A DNA stretch of 64,000 nt from Hydrocarboniphaga sp. (GTDB lineage Bacteria; Pseudomonadota; Gammaproteobacteria; Nevskiales; Nevskiaceae). Below the pieces are notes generated by a model. The model was not told where the DNA came from. It saw only the letters and a list, made by a program, of their open reading frames with translations, and did not search any database. The translations under genes were made by a program, and so were the position numbers. Below, piece after piece: positions 41,941 to 49,401 of the stretch. How positions within the stretch are numbered: the first letter of the stretch is position 1; each line of letters begins with the position of its first letter. The DNA is taken from positions 62,001 to 126,000 of the forward strand of contig NZ_JAQGNT010000007.1 in NCBI RefSeq assembly GCF_028291725.1, read 5' to 3'.

Positions 41941-42429
41941 CTAAGTGGATGCGTCCGGCGGCGATGCACCGGCCGCGTTTGTGTCGGTCGACAGCAACAA
42001 GGCGCGCAGGCGACGCAGCGAGTCCTCCGGCAATTCATCGCCGAGCAGTACGCGGCTATTGCGCCGTCCCGCGGCGCCACCGCCGGTGTAGCGGAAGTTC
42101 AGCACCAGCAGGCGGGTCTGCACGTAGCTATGGGATTGCAGGCTGGCCGGTGCCTCGGCGCCGTTGTTTTGCCAGACGCGCCAGCCGCTCTCCGGCTGCC
42201 AGAGCACACGCACCAGCGCACGCGGGCCGAAACCAAAAGCGCGATGTCGGCGCAGCCGGAACCAGGAGATGCCGAACGCCGCTGCGATCACGATCATCCC
42301 GGGACCCGGCCGCATCGCGAACGCAATCAATACCAGCGGAACGAAATGGATCGCGTACAGCCAGCGCAATGCCCGCTGCGAAGGCGCAAGCCTCAGGTCA
42401 AGCGTAGAGTCGAAGCCGCTCGACGACAT
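41941..42429 (-). CDS. ygfX: YgfX (CptA-like) inner-membrane protein
   Basis: The 162-residue protein has two close N-terminal helices (ALRWLYAIHFVPLVLIAFAM and GMIVIAAAFGISW) followed by a soluble part with SHSYVQTRLLVLNFR and RRNSRVLLGDELPEDSLRRLRALL, the YgfX pattern. In E. coli YgfX was proposed to be a toxin with SdhE as antitoxin, while other work sees SdhE as an SDH flavinylation factor. It overlaps sdhE by 32 bases, the conserved pairing. Confidence 0.82.
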   Translation of the reverse strand: MSSSGFDSTLDLRLAPSQRALRWLYAIHFVPLVLIAFAMRPGPGMIVIAAAFGISWFRLRRHRAFGFGPRALVRVLWQPESGWRVWQNNGAEAPASLQSHSYVQTRLLVLNFRYTGGGAAGRRNSRVLLGDELPEDSLRRLRALLLSTDTNAAGASPPDAST

Positions 42430-42643
42430 CGGCGTACTCCGCGGGCACGGCCTGGTAGTCCATCACCCAGGCCCAGATATCCGGGTCTTCGGCGGTCTCG
42501 ATCAGGCTAACGAAGGCGGCGCGCTCGGTTTCGCTGGCAGTGGCGAAATGGCGCTCGTAGTAGCGCGTGACGACGACGTCCAGCTCTTTCATGCCGCGGC
42601 GGAGCAGCCAGCGCAGGCGCGGGTTTTCGGTGGGAGTCGTCAC
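42398..42643 (-). CDS. sdhE: FAD assembly factor SdhE
   Basis: The 81-residue protein (TTPTENPRLRWLLRRGMKELDVVV) carries the RGxxE motif that SdhE uses for covalent flavinylation of SdhA. The rest (FVSLIETAEDPDIWAWVMDY) is the conserved acidic helix. The start is a GTG at 42643; the longer frame upstream runs into a type A repeat and is rejected. It lies downstream of sdhB, separated by that repeat. Confidence 0.92.
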   Translation of the reverse strand: MTTPTENPRLRWLLRRGMKELDVVVTRYYERHFATASETERAAFVSLIETAEDPDIWAWVMDYQAVPAEYADVVERLRLYA

Positions 42644-42662
42644 GGCGGTAGTGGCTGAGAGC

Positions 42663-42740
42663 GTAGGTTGGGGTGAGCGCAGCGAACCCCAACATCGGCG
42701 CGGACACACGTTGGGGTTCGCTGCGCTCACCCCAACCTAC
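42663..42740. repeat. Type A palindromic repeat, copy 3
   Basis: Typical type A arms (GTAGGTTGGGGTGAGC and complement) lie between sdhB and sdhE, within the minus-strand operon. It may lower expression of sdhE-ygfX relative to sdhB or stabilise the upstream mRNA. Confidence 0.92.
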
Positions 42741-42751
42741 GCGCTACAGGC

Positions 42752-43537
42752 TTAGCCTTGCCGCTCGACCAACAACCTCTTGGTCTTGGCGATCGCCTCT
42801 GCCGGATTCAGACCCTTGGGGCAGGTCTTGGTGCAGTTCATGATCGTATGGCAGCGGTACAGCTTGAACGGATCTTCCAGCGCGTCGAGACGGTCGCCGG
42901 TGGCCTCGTCGCGCGAGTCGGCGATCCAGCGGTAGGCCTGCAGCAGCACCGCCGGGCCGAGGTAGCGATCACCGTTCCACCAGTAGCTCGGGCAGGAGGT
43001 ACTGCAGCAGGCGCAGAGGATGCATTCGTAGAGACCGTCGAGCTTGGCGCGATCCTCCTCGCTCTGCAGTCGCTCGCGCGTCGGTGCGGGGCTGTCGGTT
43101 TTGAGCCAGGGCTCGACCGAGGCCAGCTGCGCGTAGAAATGCGTCAGGTCCGGCACCAGATCCTTGACCACCGGCATGTGCGGCAGCGGGTAGATCTTGA
43201 CGTCGCCTTTGACCTCTTCGCAGCCCTTGGTGCAGGCCAGCGTATTGGTGCCGTCGATGTTCATCGCGCAGGAGCCGCAGATGCCTTCGCGGCAGGAGCG
43301 GCGGAAGGTCAAGGTCGGGTCGATCTCGTTCTTGATCTTGATCAGCGCGTCCAGGACCATCGGGCCGCAGGCGTCCATGTCCAGATCGTAGGTGTCGATG
43401 CGCGGGTTCGCGCCGGTGTCCGGATCGTAGCGATAGATCTTGAAGCTGCGGACGTTCTTGGCGCCCGCAGGCGCGGCGAATTTCTTGCCGGCCTTTTTGT
43501 CGATCGTCGAGTTCTTGGGTAGCGTCAACTGAACCAT
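42752..43537 (-). CDS. sdhB: Succinate dehydrogenase iron-sulfur subunit
   Basis: The 261-residue protein has the [2Fe-2S] Cys region [23 protein letters not shown] and two ferredoxin-like clusters ([16 protein letters not shown] and [17 protein letters not shown]). It moves electrons from FADH2 to ubiquinone. An N-terminal extension (about 20 residues rich in Lys) precedes the usual KIYRYDPDT start. It is separated from sdhA by a DUF2939 gene. Confidence 0.97.
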   Translation of the reverse strand: MVQLTLPKNSTIDKKAGKKFAAPAGAKNVRSFKIYRYDPDTGANPRIDTYDLDMDACGPMVLDALIKIKNEIDPTLTFRRSCREGICGSCAMNIDGTNTLACTKGCEEVKGDVKIYPLPHMPVVKDLVPDLTHFYAQLASVEPWLKTDSPAPTRERLQSEEDRAKLDGLYECILCACCSTSCPSYWWNGDRYLGPAVLLQAYRWIADSRDEATGDRLDALEDPFKLYRCHTIMNCTKTCPKGLNPAEAIAKTKRLLVERQG

Positions 43538-43567
43538 TTTCGGCTTCCTTCTTGAGACTTTTGCGCG

Positions 43568-44116
43568 TCAGTCCGTGATGGACTGACGCAGTTGTTCAAA
43601 AGATTCGGGGGACATCTCGATATCGACCACGCGCCACGCCGAATCGGGCTGCTGCTCGACCGTCAGCGTGATTTTCTTGCCGTCGGGCAGCGCCAGCGTG
43701 GCGACATAACGGCTGTCGGATTCGGCGTGGTGATCGCTGACCTCGCCTTTCAGCGCGCAGGGCGGCGGCGGTGACGGCGGGGCTTTGAGCGAGCCGTCGC
43801 AGACCATGCCGATCAGGCCCCGCGGCGTCGCGATCTTGTCGATCACGCGATCGGCAAAGCGGTCGGCGATCGCGGCGCGCAGGCCGCCCAGCGGCCGCCC
43901 TTCATTCGCCTGCTTGAGCCGGGCCTCGGTGCGCAGCTGCGAACTCGCCTTGACGCGGGAGAAGTCGACCAGCGCGGCGACCGTGGTCTCATCCCTCGCC
44001 TGCAGCGCATCGCGCAGTTTCTTCAGCGTGCGCAGCGGCGCGATGCTGCTGCAGGCGACGACGGTAAAAACCGTCACCAGCAGAACCAACAGCCATTTGC
44101 GCGACGCGGCATTCAT
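43568..44116 (-). CDS. DUF2939 family exported protein inside the sdh operon
   Basis: The 182-residue protein has an N-terminal hydrophobic stretch (WLLVLLVTVFTVVACSS), a lipoprotein-like signal. The DUF2939 pattern follows (APLRTLKKLRDALQARDETTVAALVDFSRVKASSQLRTEARL, then DRFADRVIDKIATPRGLIGMV). Function is unknown. It stands 10 bases after sdhA and 30 before sdhB, where no gene is normal, so it is cotranscribed with SDH. Confidence 0.85.
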   Translation of the reverse strand: MNAASRKWLLVLLVTVFTVVACSSIAPLRTLKKLRDALQARDETTVAALVDFSRVKASSQLRTEARLKQANEGRPLGGLRAAIADRFADRVIDKIATPRGLIGMVCDGSLKAPPSPPPPCALKGEVSDHHAESDSRYVATLALPDGKKITLTVEQQPDSAWRVVDIEMSPESFEQLRQSITD

Positions 44117-44126
44117 CGGCGCGTGC

Positions 44127-45944
44127 CTAGTAAACGCGCTTCTGCGGCGGCACGACCTGCATCTCGTCGTCCAGCGTGTTCATGTGTACCGGGCGGCCGT
44201 CGAGCTTCACTTCCGTTTCGCCGGTACGCCAGGCCAGGCTGTGCTTGAACCAGTTGACGTCGTCGCGATCCGGATGATCTTCGTGCGCATGGGCACCGCG
44301 CGATTCATGCCGTGCCGCAGCCGAGGACAGCGTAACCAGGGCCTGGCCGAGCAGGTTGTCGAGCTCCAGCGTCTCGACCAGATCGCTGTTCCAGATCAGC
44401 GAGCGATCCGAAACCTGTACGTCGTTGAACGAGACTATGGTCTGCTTGAGCTTGACCAGGCCTTCGTCCATCGACTCCTGCGTGCGGAACACCGCCGCAT
44501 GGGTCTGCATGGTCTTCTGCATTTCGAGGCGGATGTCGGCGGTCTTGCGGCTGCCCTTGGCATTGCGCAGCTTGTCGAGACGGTCCAGGCACATGTCTTC
44601 GGAACTGCTTCCAATCGTGCTGTGCGGCGCGCCCTTCTTGACCACGGTGGCGGCGCGGTGCGCCGCGGCGCGGCCGAACACCACCAGGTCGAGCAGCGAG
44701 TTGCTGCCGAGACGATTGGCGCCATGCACCGACACGCAGGCGGCTTCGCCGACCGCCATCAGGCCCGGAATCACGCTGTCCGGATTGCCGTCGCGCAGCG
44801 TGACCACTTCGCCATAGAAGTTGGTCGGGATGCCGCCCATGTTGTAGTGCACCGTCGGCAGCACCGGGATCGGCTCCTTGGTGACGTCGACGCCGGCAAA
44901 AATCTTCGCCGTCTCGGAGATGCCGGGCAGACGCGCATGCAGCACTTCCGGGCCCAGATGCTCCAGATGCAGATGGATGTGGTCGGCCTCCGGGCCAACG
45001 CCGCGGCCTTCGCGGATCTCGACCGTCATCGAACGCGACACCACGTCGCGCGAGGCCAGATCCTTGCGGTTCGGCGCATAGCGCTCCATGAAGCGCTCGC
45101 CCTTGGAGTTGGTCAGATAACCGCCTTCTCCGCGCGCGCCTTCGGTGATCAAACAGCCCGAGCCGTAGATACCGGTCGGGTGGAACTGCACGAACTCCAT
45201 GTCCTGCAGCGGTACGCCGGCGCGCAGCGCCATCGCATTGCCGTCGCCGGTGCAGGTGTGCGCCGAAGTCGCCGAGAAATACGCGCGGCCGTAGCCGCCG
45301 GTGGCGAGAATCACGCTCTGCGCGCGGAAGCGGTGCAGCTGGCCGGTGGCCATGTCCCAGGCCATCACGCCCTTGCACTCGCCCTTTTCCATGATCAGGT
45401 CGAGCGCGAAGTATTCGATATAGAACTGTGCCTGCGCCTTGAGGCTCTGCTGATACAGCGTATGCAGCATCGCGTGGCCAGTGCGGTCGGCGGCGGCGCA
45501 GGTGCGCTGCGCGGTGCCTTCGCCCCAATGCGTGGTCATGCCGCCGAACGGACGCTGGTAGATCTTGCCTTCCAGCGTGCGCGAGAACGGCAAGCCGTAA
45601 TGCTCGAGTTCGATGATCGCCGGGATCGCTTCACGGCACATGTACTGAATGGCGTCCTGATCGCCGAGCCAGTCGGAACCCTTGACGGTGTCGTACATGT
45701 GCCAGCGCCAGTCGTCCTGGCCCATGTTGCCGAGCGCGGCGGAAATGCCGCCCTGCGCCGCCACCGTGTGCGAACGCGTCGGGAACACCTTGGTGATGTT
45801 GGCCGTCTTCAGGCCGACTTCGGCAAGGCCGAGCGTGGCGCGCAGGCCGGCACCGCCGGCGCCCACCACCACCACGTCGTATTCGTGATGGATGATTTCG
45901 TAACCGGGACGGGACTTCGGGAATTGAATGTCGGGTTGAGCCAT
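44127..45944 (-). CDS. sdhA: Succinate dehydrogenase flavoprotein subunit
   Basis: The 605-residue protein has the FAD-binding [15 protein letters not shown], the covalent-FAD His in [16 protein letters not shown], the catalytic Arg region [15 protein letters not shown], and [23 protein letters not shown]. It oxidises succinate to fumarate in the TCA cycle at the inner membrane. Length is usual. sdhD lies 33 bases upstream. Confidence 0.98.
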   Translation of the reverse strand: MAQPDIQFPKSRPGYEIIHHEYDVVVVGAGGAGLRATLGLAEVGLKTANITKVFPTRSHTVAAQGGISAALGNMGQDDWRWHMYDTVKGSDWLGDQDAIQYMCREAIPAIIELEHYGLPFSRTLEGKIYQRPFGGMTTHWGEGTAQRTCAAADRTGHAMLHTLYQQSLKAQAQFYIEYFALDLIMEKGECKGVMAWDMATGQLHRFRAQSVILATGGYGRAYFSATSAHTCTGDGNAMALRAGVPLQDMEFVQFHPTGIYGSGCLITEGARGEGGYLTNSKGERFMERYAPNRKDLASRDVVSRSMTVEIREGRGVGPEADHIHLHLEHLGPEVLHARLPGISETAKIFAGVDVTKEPIPVLPTVHYNMGGIPTNFYGEVVTLRDGNPDSVIPGLMAVGEAACVSVHGANRLGSNSLLDLVVFGRAAAHRAATVVKKGAPHSTIGSSSEDMCLDRLDKLRNAKGSRKTADIRLEMQKTMQTHAAVFRTQESMDEGLVKLKQTIVSFNDVQVSDRSLIWNSDLVETLELDNLLGQALVTLSSAAARHESRGAHAHEDHPDRDDVNWFKHSLAWRTGETEVKLDGRPVHMNTLDDEMQVVPPQKRVY

Positions 45945-45977
45945 GGTCTGTCTCTGGATTTTTTATTCAGGTGCGCT

Positions 45978-46355
45978 TTAGGACAGCGCGACCTTGAGCA
46001 CGGCGAAGATGCAGGCGACGCCGAGGATCGCGAGGCCGAATTTGACGGCGACCAGCATCGTCAGCTTCCAGCCTTCGTGGCCGACGTAGTCTTCGATCAC
46101 GGTTTGCACACCCAGCGCCGCGTGCCAGAACGCGATCGCCAGGAACAGCACCAGCGTCACCGCGAACGGCGGGTAATGCACCCACAGATAGGTGGCTTCG
46201 TAGCTGCCGCCAGCGAGACGCGCGACCGAGAACACGAACCACAGGGTCAGCGGGATCAGCGCCAGCGCGGTCAGGCGCTGCACCCAGAAGTGATGCACGC
46301 CGGACTTGGCGCTGCCGAGGCCGCGGGCGCGGGAAAGCGGGGAACGTAAGCTCAT
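45978..46355 (-). CDS. sdhD: Succinate dehydrogenase membrane anchor subunit
   Basis: The 125-residue protein has three membrane helices and the conserved motif GVHHFWVQRLTALALIPLTLW. A His in FWHAALGVQTVIEDYVG provides a heme or quinone site. It anchors SdhAB and binds heme b with SdhC. Confidence 0.93.
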   Translation of the reverse strand: MSLRSPLSRARGLGSAKSGVHHFWVQRLTALALIPLTLWFVFSVARLAGGSYEATYLWVHYPPFAVTLVLFLAIAFWHAALGVQTVIEDYVGHEGWKLTMLVAVKFGLAILGVACIFAVLKVALS

Positions 46356-46375
46356 TGTCTATTGCTCCGGGGCAA

Positions 46376-46789
46376 TCAGGCGGCGTAGGCCAGAATCCAC
46401 ACGGCGATGGTCAGCACCGCCGACACGATCACCACGGAATAGCCCGTCAGATACGCGGTCTTTAGATCCAGGCCGAAGCCCACATCCCATCCCAGGTGAC
46501 GAACGCCATTGCACAGATGGAACAGCGTGCACCAGCTCCACAGGAACAGCAGCACCTGGCCGTACCAGGCGAGCATGTGGTGGGCGTAGCCTTCGTACCA
46601 ATACGGCCCGGCGGCCAGCGAGATCAGCCAGCCGGCGATGAACAGCGAGCCGAGCGTGACCACAAGGCCGGTGAGACGATGCGTGATCGACAGCATCGAC
46701 GTCAGCTGGGGCTTGTAGAAGGGCCCGATCATGAAAGGTGACAGCGGTCGATTCGTCGCCTTGCTGGCGACCGCCTTGTTCGTGCTCAT
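46376..46789 (-). CDS. sdhC: Succinate dehydrogenase cytochrome b556 subunit
   Basis: The 137-residue protein has the SdhC signature RPLSPFMIGPFYKPQLTSMLSITHRLTG and the heme-ligand His region HLCNGVRHLGWDVG, with three membrane helices. An AGGGAG ribosome site 3-4 bases before the ATG at 46789 supports this start. It is preceded by a DUF1674/SDHAF4-like gene at 97 bases. Confidence 0.95.
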   Translation of the reverse strand: MSTNKAVASKATNRPLSPFMIGPFYKPQLTSMLSITHRLTGLVVTLGSLFIAGWLISLAAGPYWYEGYAHHMLAWYGQVLLFLWSWCTLFHLCNGVRHLGWDVGFGLDLKTAYLTGYSVVIVSAVLTIAVWILAYAA

Positions 46790-46885
46790 TCCGACTCCCT
46801 TTGAGGTCCGGGACGTGAAAGCAGCCACGCGCTGTCGCGCGCAGGTGCTGCCACTTCCAAACTGAATTGTCGTTGATGCCGATGC

Positions 46886-47098
46886 TTAGAAATCGATGCA
46901 GCGCCCGTTCTTTTCCCAGTCGCCGTAACGCGTGGGCTCGGTCCCGTCTTTGCGACCGCCTATCTCGCGAACGGCCTCGATGCCGTCGTGCAAACTGGGA
47001 ACCGACTTCGGCGGCTCCCAACCGGTCACTGCCACCGGTTTTGCAACGCGCTCCGCAGGCCGGGCCGGCACAGCCTGGGCTCTGGGATCGAAACGCAC
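46886..47098 (-). CDS. SDHAF4-like (DUF1674) succinate dehydrogenase assembly factor
   Basis: The frame ends PTRYGDWEKNGRCIDF, the hallmark C-terminus of DUF1674/SDHAF4 proteins, preceded by EIGGRKDGTE. In mitochondria SDHAF4 binds flavinylated SDHA and promotes SDHA-SDHB assembly. The start is uncertain. A GTG at 47098 with GGAGA upstream gives 70 residues; the frame is open to 47275. The segment before about residue 35 is low-complexity, as in family members. It lies directly before sdhC, in the same direction. Confidence 0.75.
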   Translation of the reverse strand: MRFDPRAQAVPARPAERVAKPVAVTGWEPPKSVPSLHDGIEAVREIGGRKDGTEPTRYGDWEKNGRCIDF

Positions 47099-47315
47099 GA
47101 TCGTCTCCGCTACCGGACTTGCCGTTTGGGACTGCTGAACCGAAGGATCGACGGAGCTGGACAAGTTGTGGACGGTCTGAAATACGTTCTTGAATTGCGT
47201 TCTTGGATAGCGCAACCGACATAGTGTGACAAAGTTAAGCAATCCAAGGCAATGCGGTGGCACCCGGGCACCCATCGCCTTTCCCGATCAAACCGCCCAG
47301 GAAAAGTAATCATCC

Positions 47316-48239
47316 ATGTCTGGCACCCTGCTTTCCCGCTACAGCCTGGTCGATCTCGCGCCCGAGTGGGCGCTGCTGCGCGCCCAAGGCGCCGATGTCG
47401 ACGCCTTCCTGCAGGGCCAGCTCGGCAATGATTTGCGCAAACTGACGCCAGCGTGCGCGCAGATCAGCAGCTACAGCAGCCCCAAGGGCCGGATGCTGGC
47501 GGCGATGACTTTGAGCCGCGCCGGCAACGATGCCGTCGATATCGAGTTGCCTCGGGGTCTGGCCGAGGCGATCACCAAACGGTTGCGCATGTTCGTACTG
47601 CGCTCCAAGCTGAAAATCGCGCCATCCCCGGACGCGCTGCTCGGTTTGCGCGGCGGCGGCGCGGACGCCGCCCTGGCGGCGGCCGGCCTGCCCGCGCCGC
47701 AGCAGCCGATGGAGGCGGCCGAGGCCGACGGTGTGCGCGTGCTGCGCCGTTTCGGCGTTCTGCCCCGCTACACGCTGCAGGCCCCACGTGAGCGGCTCGA
47801 CGCCTTGCTCAGGGTCTGGGCCACGGCCGAACGCCTGGGCGCGGATGCCTGGCGGCTGGACGATGTGATCGCCGGCGTCACCACGGTGCTGCCGCAGACC
47901 CAGGACCACTTCGTCGCACAGATGGCGAATCTCGACCGCCTCGGCGGCATCAGTTTCGACAAGGGCTGCTACACCGGCCAGGAAATCGTCGCGCGGCTGC
48001 ATTACCTCGGCCAGCTGAAGCGGCGCATGTTCCTGTGCCGCGGCACCGGTGCGCCGCCGGAGCCGGGCACGGCGGTGCACGACGGCGGAGAAGGCCAGGC
48101 GGTTGGCGAAGTGGCGCTGTCGGCGGCGGACGGCGCGGGCTTCGCGGCGGCGGTGGTGCTGCAGATCAGCCAGTCGCAATCGGCGACACTGCGGGTCGGC
48201 GATACCGCGTTGAGTGTGCCGCAGAGCTACGAGTACTGA
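47316..48239 (+). CDS. ygfZ: Folate-binding protein YgfZ
   Basis: The 307-residue protein has the YgfZ signature FDKGCYTGQEIVARLHYLGQLKRRM near residue 210. It uses a folate-type fold related to GcvT to help repair or mature some iron-sulfur enzymes. SDH and several other Fe-S proteins are encoded beside it. It diverges from the sdh block and converges on the FecR/SPOR gene; a type A repeat lies at the junction. Confidence 0.93.
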   Translation: MSGTLLSRYSLVDLAPEWALLRAQGADVDAFLQGQLGNDLRKLTPACAQISSYSSPKGRMLAAMTLSRAGNDAVDIELPRGLAEAITKRLRMFVLRSKLKIAPSPDALLGLRGGGADAALAAAGLPAPQQPMEAAEADGVRVLRRFGVLPRYTLQAPRERLDALLRVWATAERLGADAWRLDDVIAGVTTVLPQTQDHFVAQMANLDRLGGISFDKGCYTGQEIVARLHYLGQLKRRMFLCRGTGAPPEPGTAVHDGGEGQAVGEVALSAADGAGFAAAVVLQISQSQSATLRVGDTALSVPQSYEY

Positions 48240-48251
48240 TCCGGGGCGGTC

Positions 48252-48329
48252 GTAGGTTGGGGTGAGCGCAGCGATCCCCAACATCAGCGCGGACGACTGT
48301 TGGGGATCGCTGCGCTCACCCCAACCTAC
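48252..48329. repeat. Type A palindromic repeat, copy 4
   Basis: Arms GTAGGTTGGGGTGAGC and complement; the inner arm reads GCGATCCCC and GGGGATCGC instead of GCGAACCCC, with both arms changed together. The paired change implies selection for base pairing or copying from a variant template. It lies at the convergent ends of ygfZ and the FecR/SPOR gene. Confidence 0.92.
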
Positions 48330-48337
48330 GCCGCGGT

Positions 48338-49345
48338 TTACGGCTTCATGATCCAGGCCTGCATGAAGCCGGCGGCCTTCAGCTGCCCGCTCATGCCCTG
48401 CGCTTCCTCTTTGCTGGCCAGGCCCTGGATCTGCACGCGGTACCAGTTGCGACCCTTGACGTCTGCCGGCTGCACGACGCCGGGGAACCCGGCCTTCTTC
48501 AGCCGCGCCAGTTCCTTGTCGGCTGAGGCCTGGTCGGGGAACGAGGCCAGGTTCAAGGTCCAGGCGCCAGCGCGGGCGACAGCGGTTTCAGGCGGCGGCG
48601 CACGAACCACGGCGGGCTTTTCTGCCGGATTGGGCGTCGTCGGTGCCGGTTTGGCTGCCTTGTCCACTTTCGGCGCAGCAGCGGCCACGACCGCCGGCGC
48701 TGCGGCTTTCGGCGCCCCCCACATGCCGCGATCCAGCGCGAGATGTTCGCGCACCGCGATCCAGTCGTCCGGCTGCTGATCGCGCGGCTGCGGCGGAATG
48801 CCGGCGACCAGTCGATAGCAGGTGTCGGCCTGCAGCAGCTGCGCATCGTCGCGGCCGCCGCCGGCCAGGGCGAGTTCGCCTTCGGCCACGCAGATCGCGT
48901 TGATCTCGGTACCGAGCTCGAAGAAATACTCGCCGGTCGCCAGGCTGGCACGGTCGCTGTCCATGTAGACGAACAGCGGCCAGCTGATGTCGAGCGGCGG
49001 CTGCTTCCAGATCACGCGCAGAAAACCGCGGCGCAGCCGCAGCACCGTGCGCAGATCGTCGGCATAGCTGGCGAACGGCAGGCGCTCGACTTCGAGTTCG
49101 CTGCCCGGCCCCATCTCAAGAATGCCGTGACGCCCCAGATGCAGCGACAGGGACGAATCGGCGCCGACCTTGATCACGTCGTCGGCCAGGATCGCGGTAT
49201 CGGCCTTCAGCAGCGGATGCTCCTTGCCGCGTGTCAGTTCGACACTGCCCTGCTGGCTGTCCAGCCGCAGCATCTGCGCGCCCGCGACTGCAGGCAGCAG
49301 CGCGATCAGCATCGTCAACAGAGCGGGTTCAGCAAAACGTTTCAT
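48338..49345 (-). CDS. FecR-like and SPOR domain exported protein
   Basis: The 335-residue protein has a signal peptide ending AVAGA. A FecR-type beta domain (about 30-150, GSVELTRGKEHPLLKADTAILADDVIKVGADSSLSLHLGR) follows, with an Ala/Pro/Lys-rich linker and a C-terminal SPOR domain (about 260-335, AWTLNLASFPDQASADKELARLKKAGF). SPOR domains bind denuded septal peptidoglycan, so a cell-division or wall location is likely. The FecR-like part may sense or bind a wall component. The frame is open far upstream, but the signal peptide ATG is clear. Confidence 0.85.
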   Translation of the reverse strand: MKRFAEPALLTMLIALLPAVAGAQMLRLDSQQGSVELTRGKEHPLLKADTAILADDVIKVGADSSLSLHLGRHGILEMGPGSELEVERLPFASYADDLRTVLRLRRGFLRVIWKQPPLDISWPLFVYMDSDRASLATGEYFFELGTEINAICVAEGELALAGGGRDDAQLLQADTCYRLVAGIPPQPRDQQPDDWIAVREHLALDRGMWGAPKAAAPAVVAAAAPKVDKAAKPAPTTPNPAEKPAVVRAPPPETAVARAGAWTLNLASFPDQASADKELARLKKAGFPGVVQPADVKGRNWYRVQIQGLASKEEAQGMSGQLKAAGFMQAWIMKP

Positions 49346-49401
49346 GCGATCGGCGATAGCCTGGGACGCCAACAGTGTAGAGGCTCGACCACTGAACGGA
49401 C

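Noticed and set aside
41941-42643. Toxin-antitoxin pair CptBA
   Set aside because: The genes are better explained by their SDH context (sdhE flavinylation factor with its usual partner ygfX); toxicity cannot be seen in the sequence.
43785-46349. Plus-strand open frame of 854 codons
   Set aside because: Antisense to sdhA, sdhD and DUF2939; composition is that of a shadow frame.
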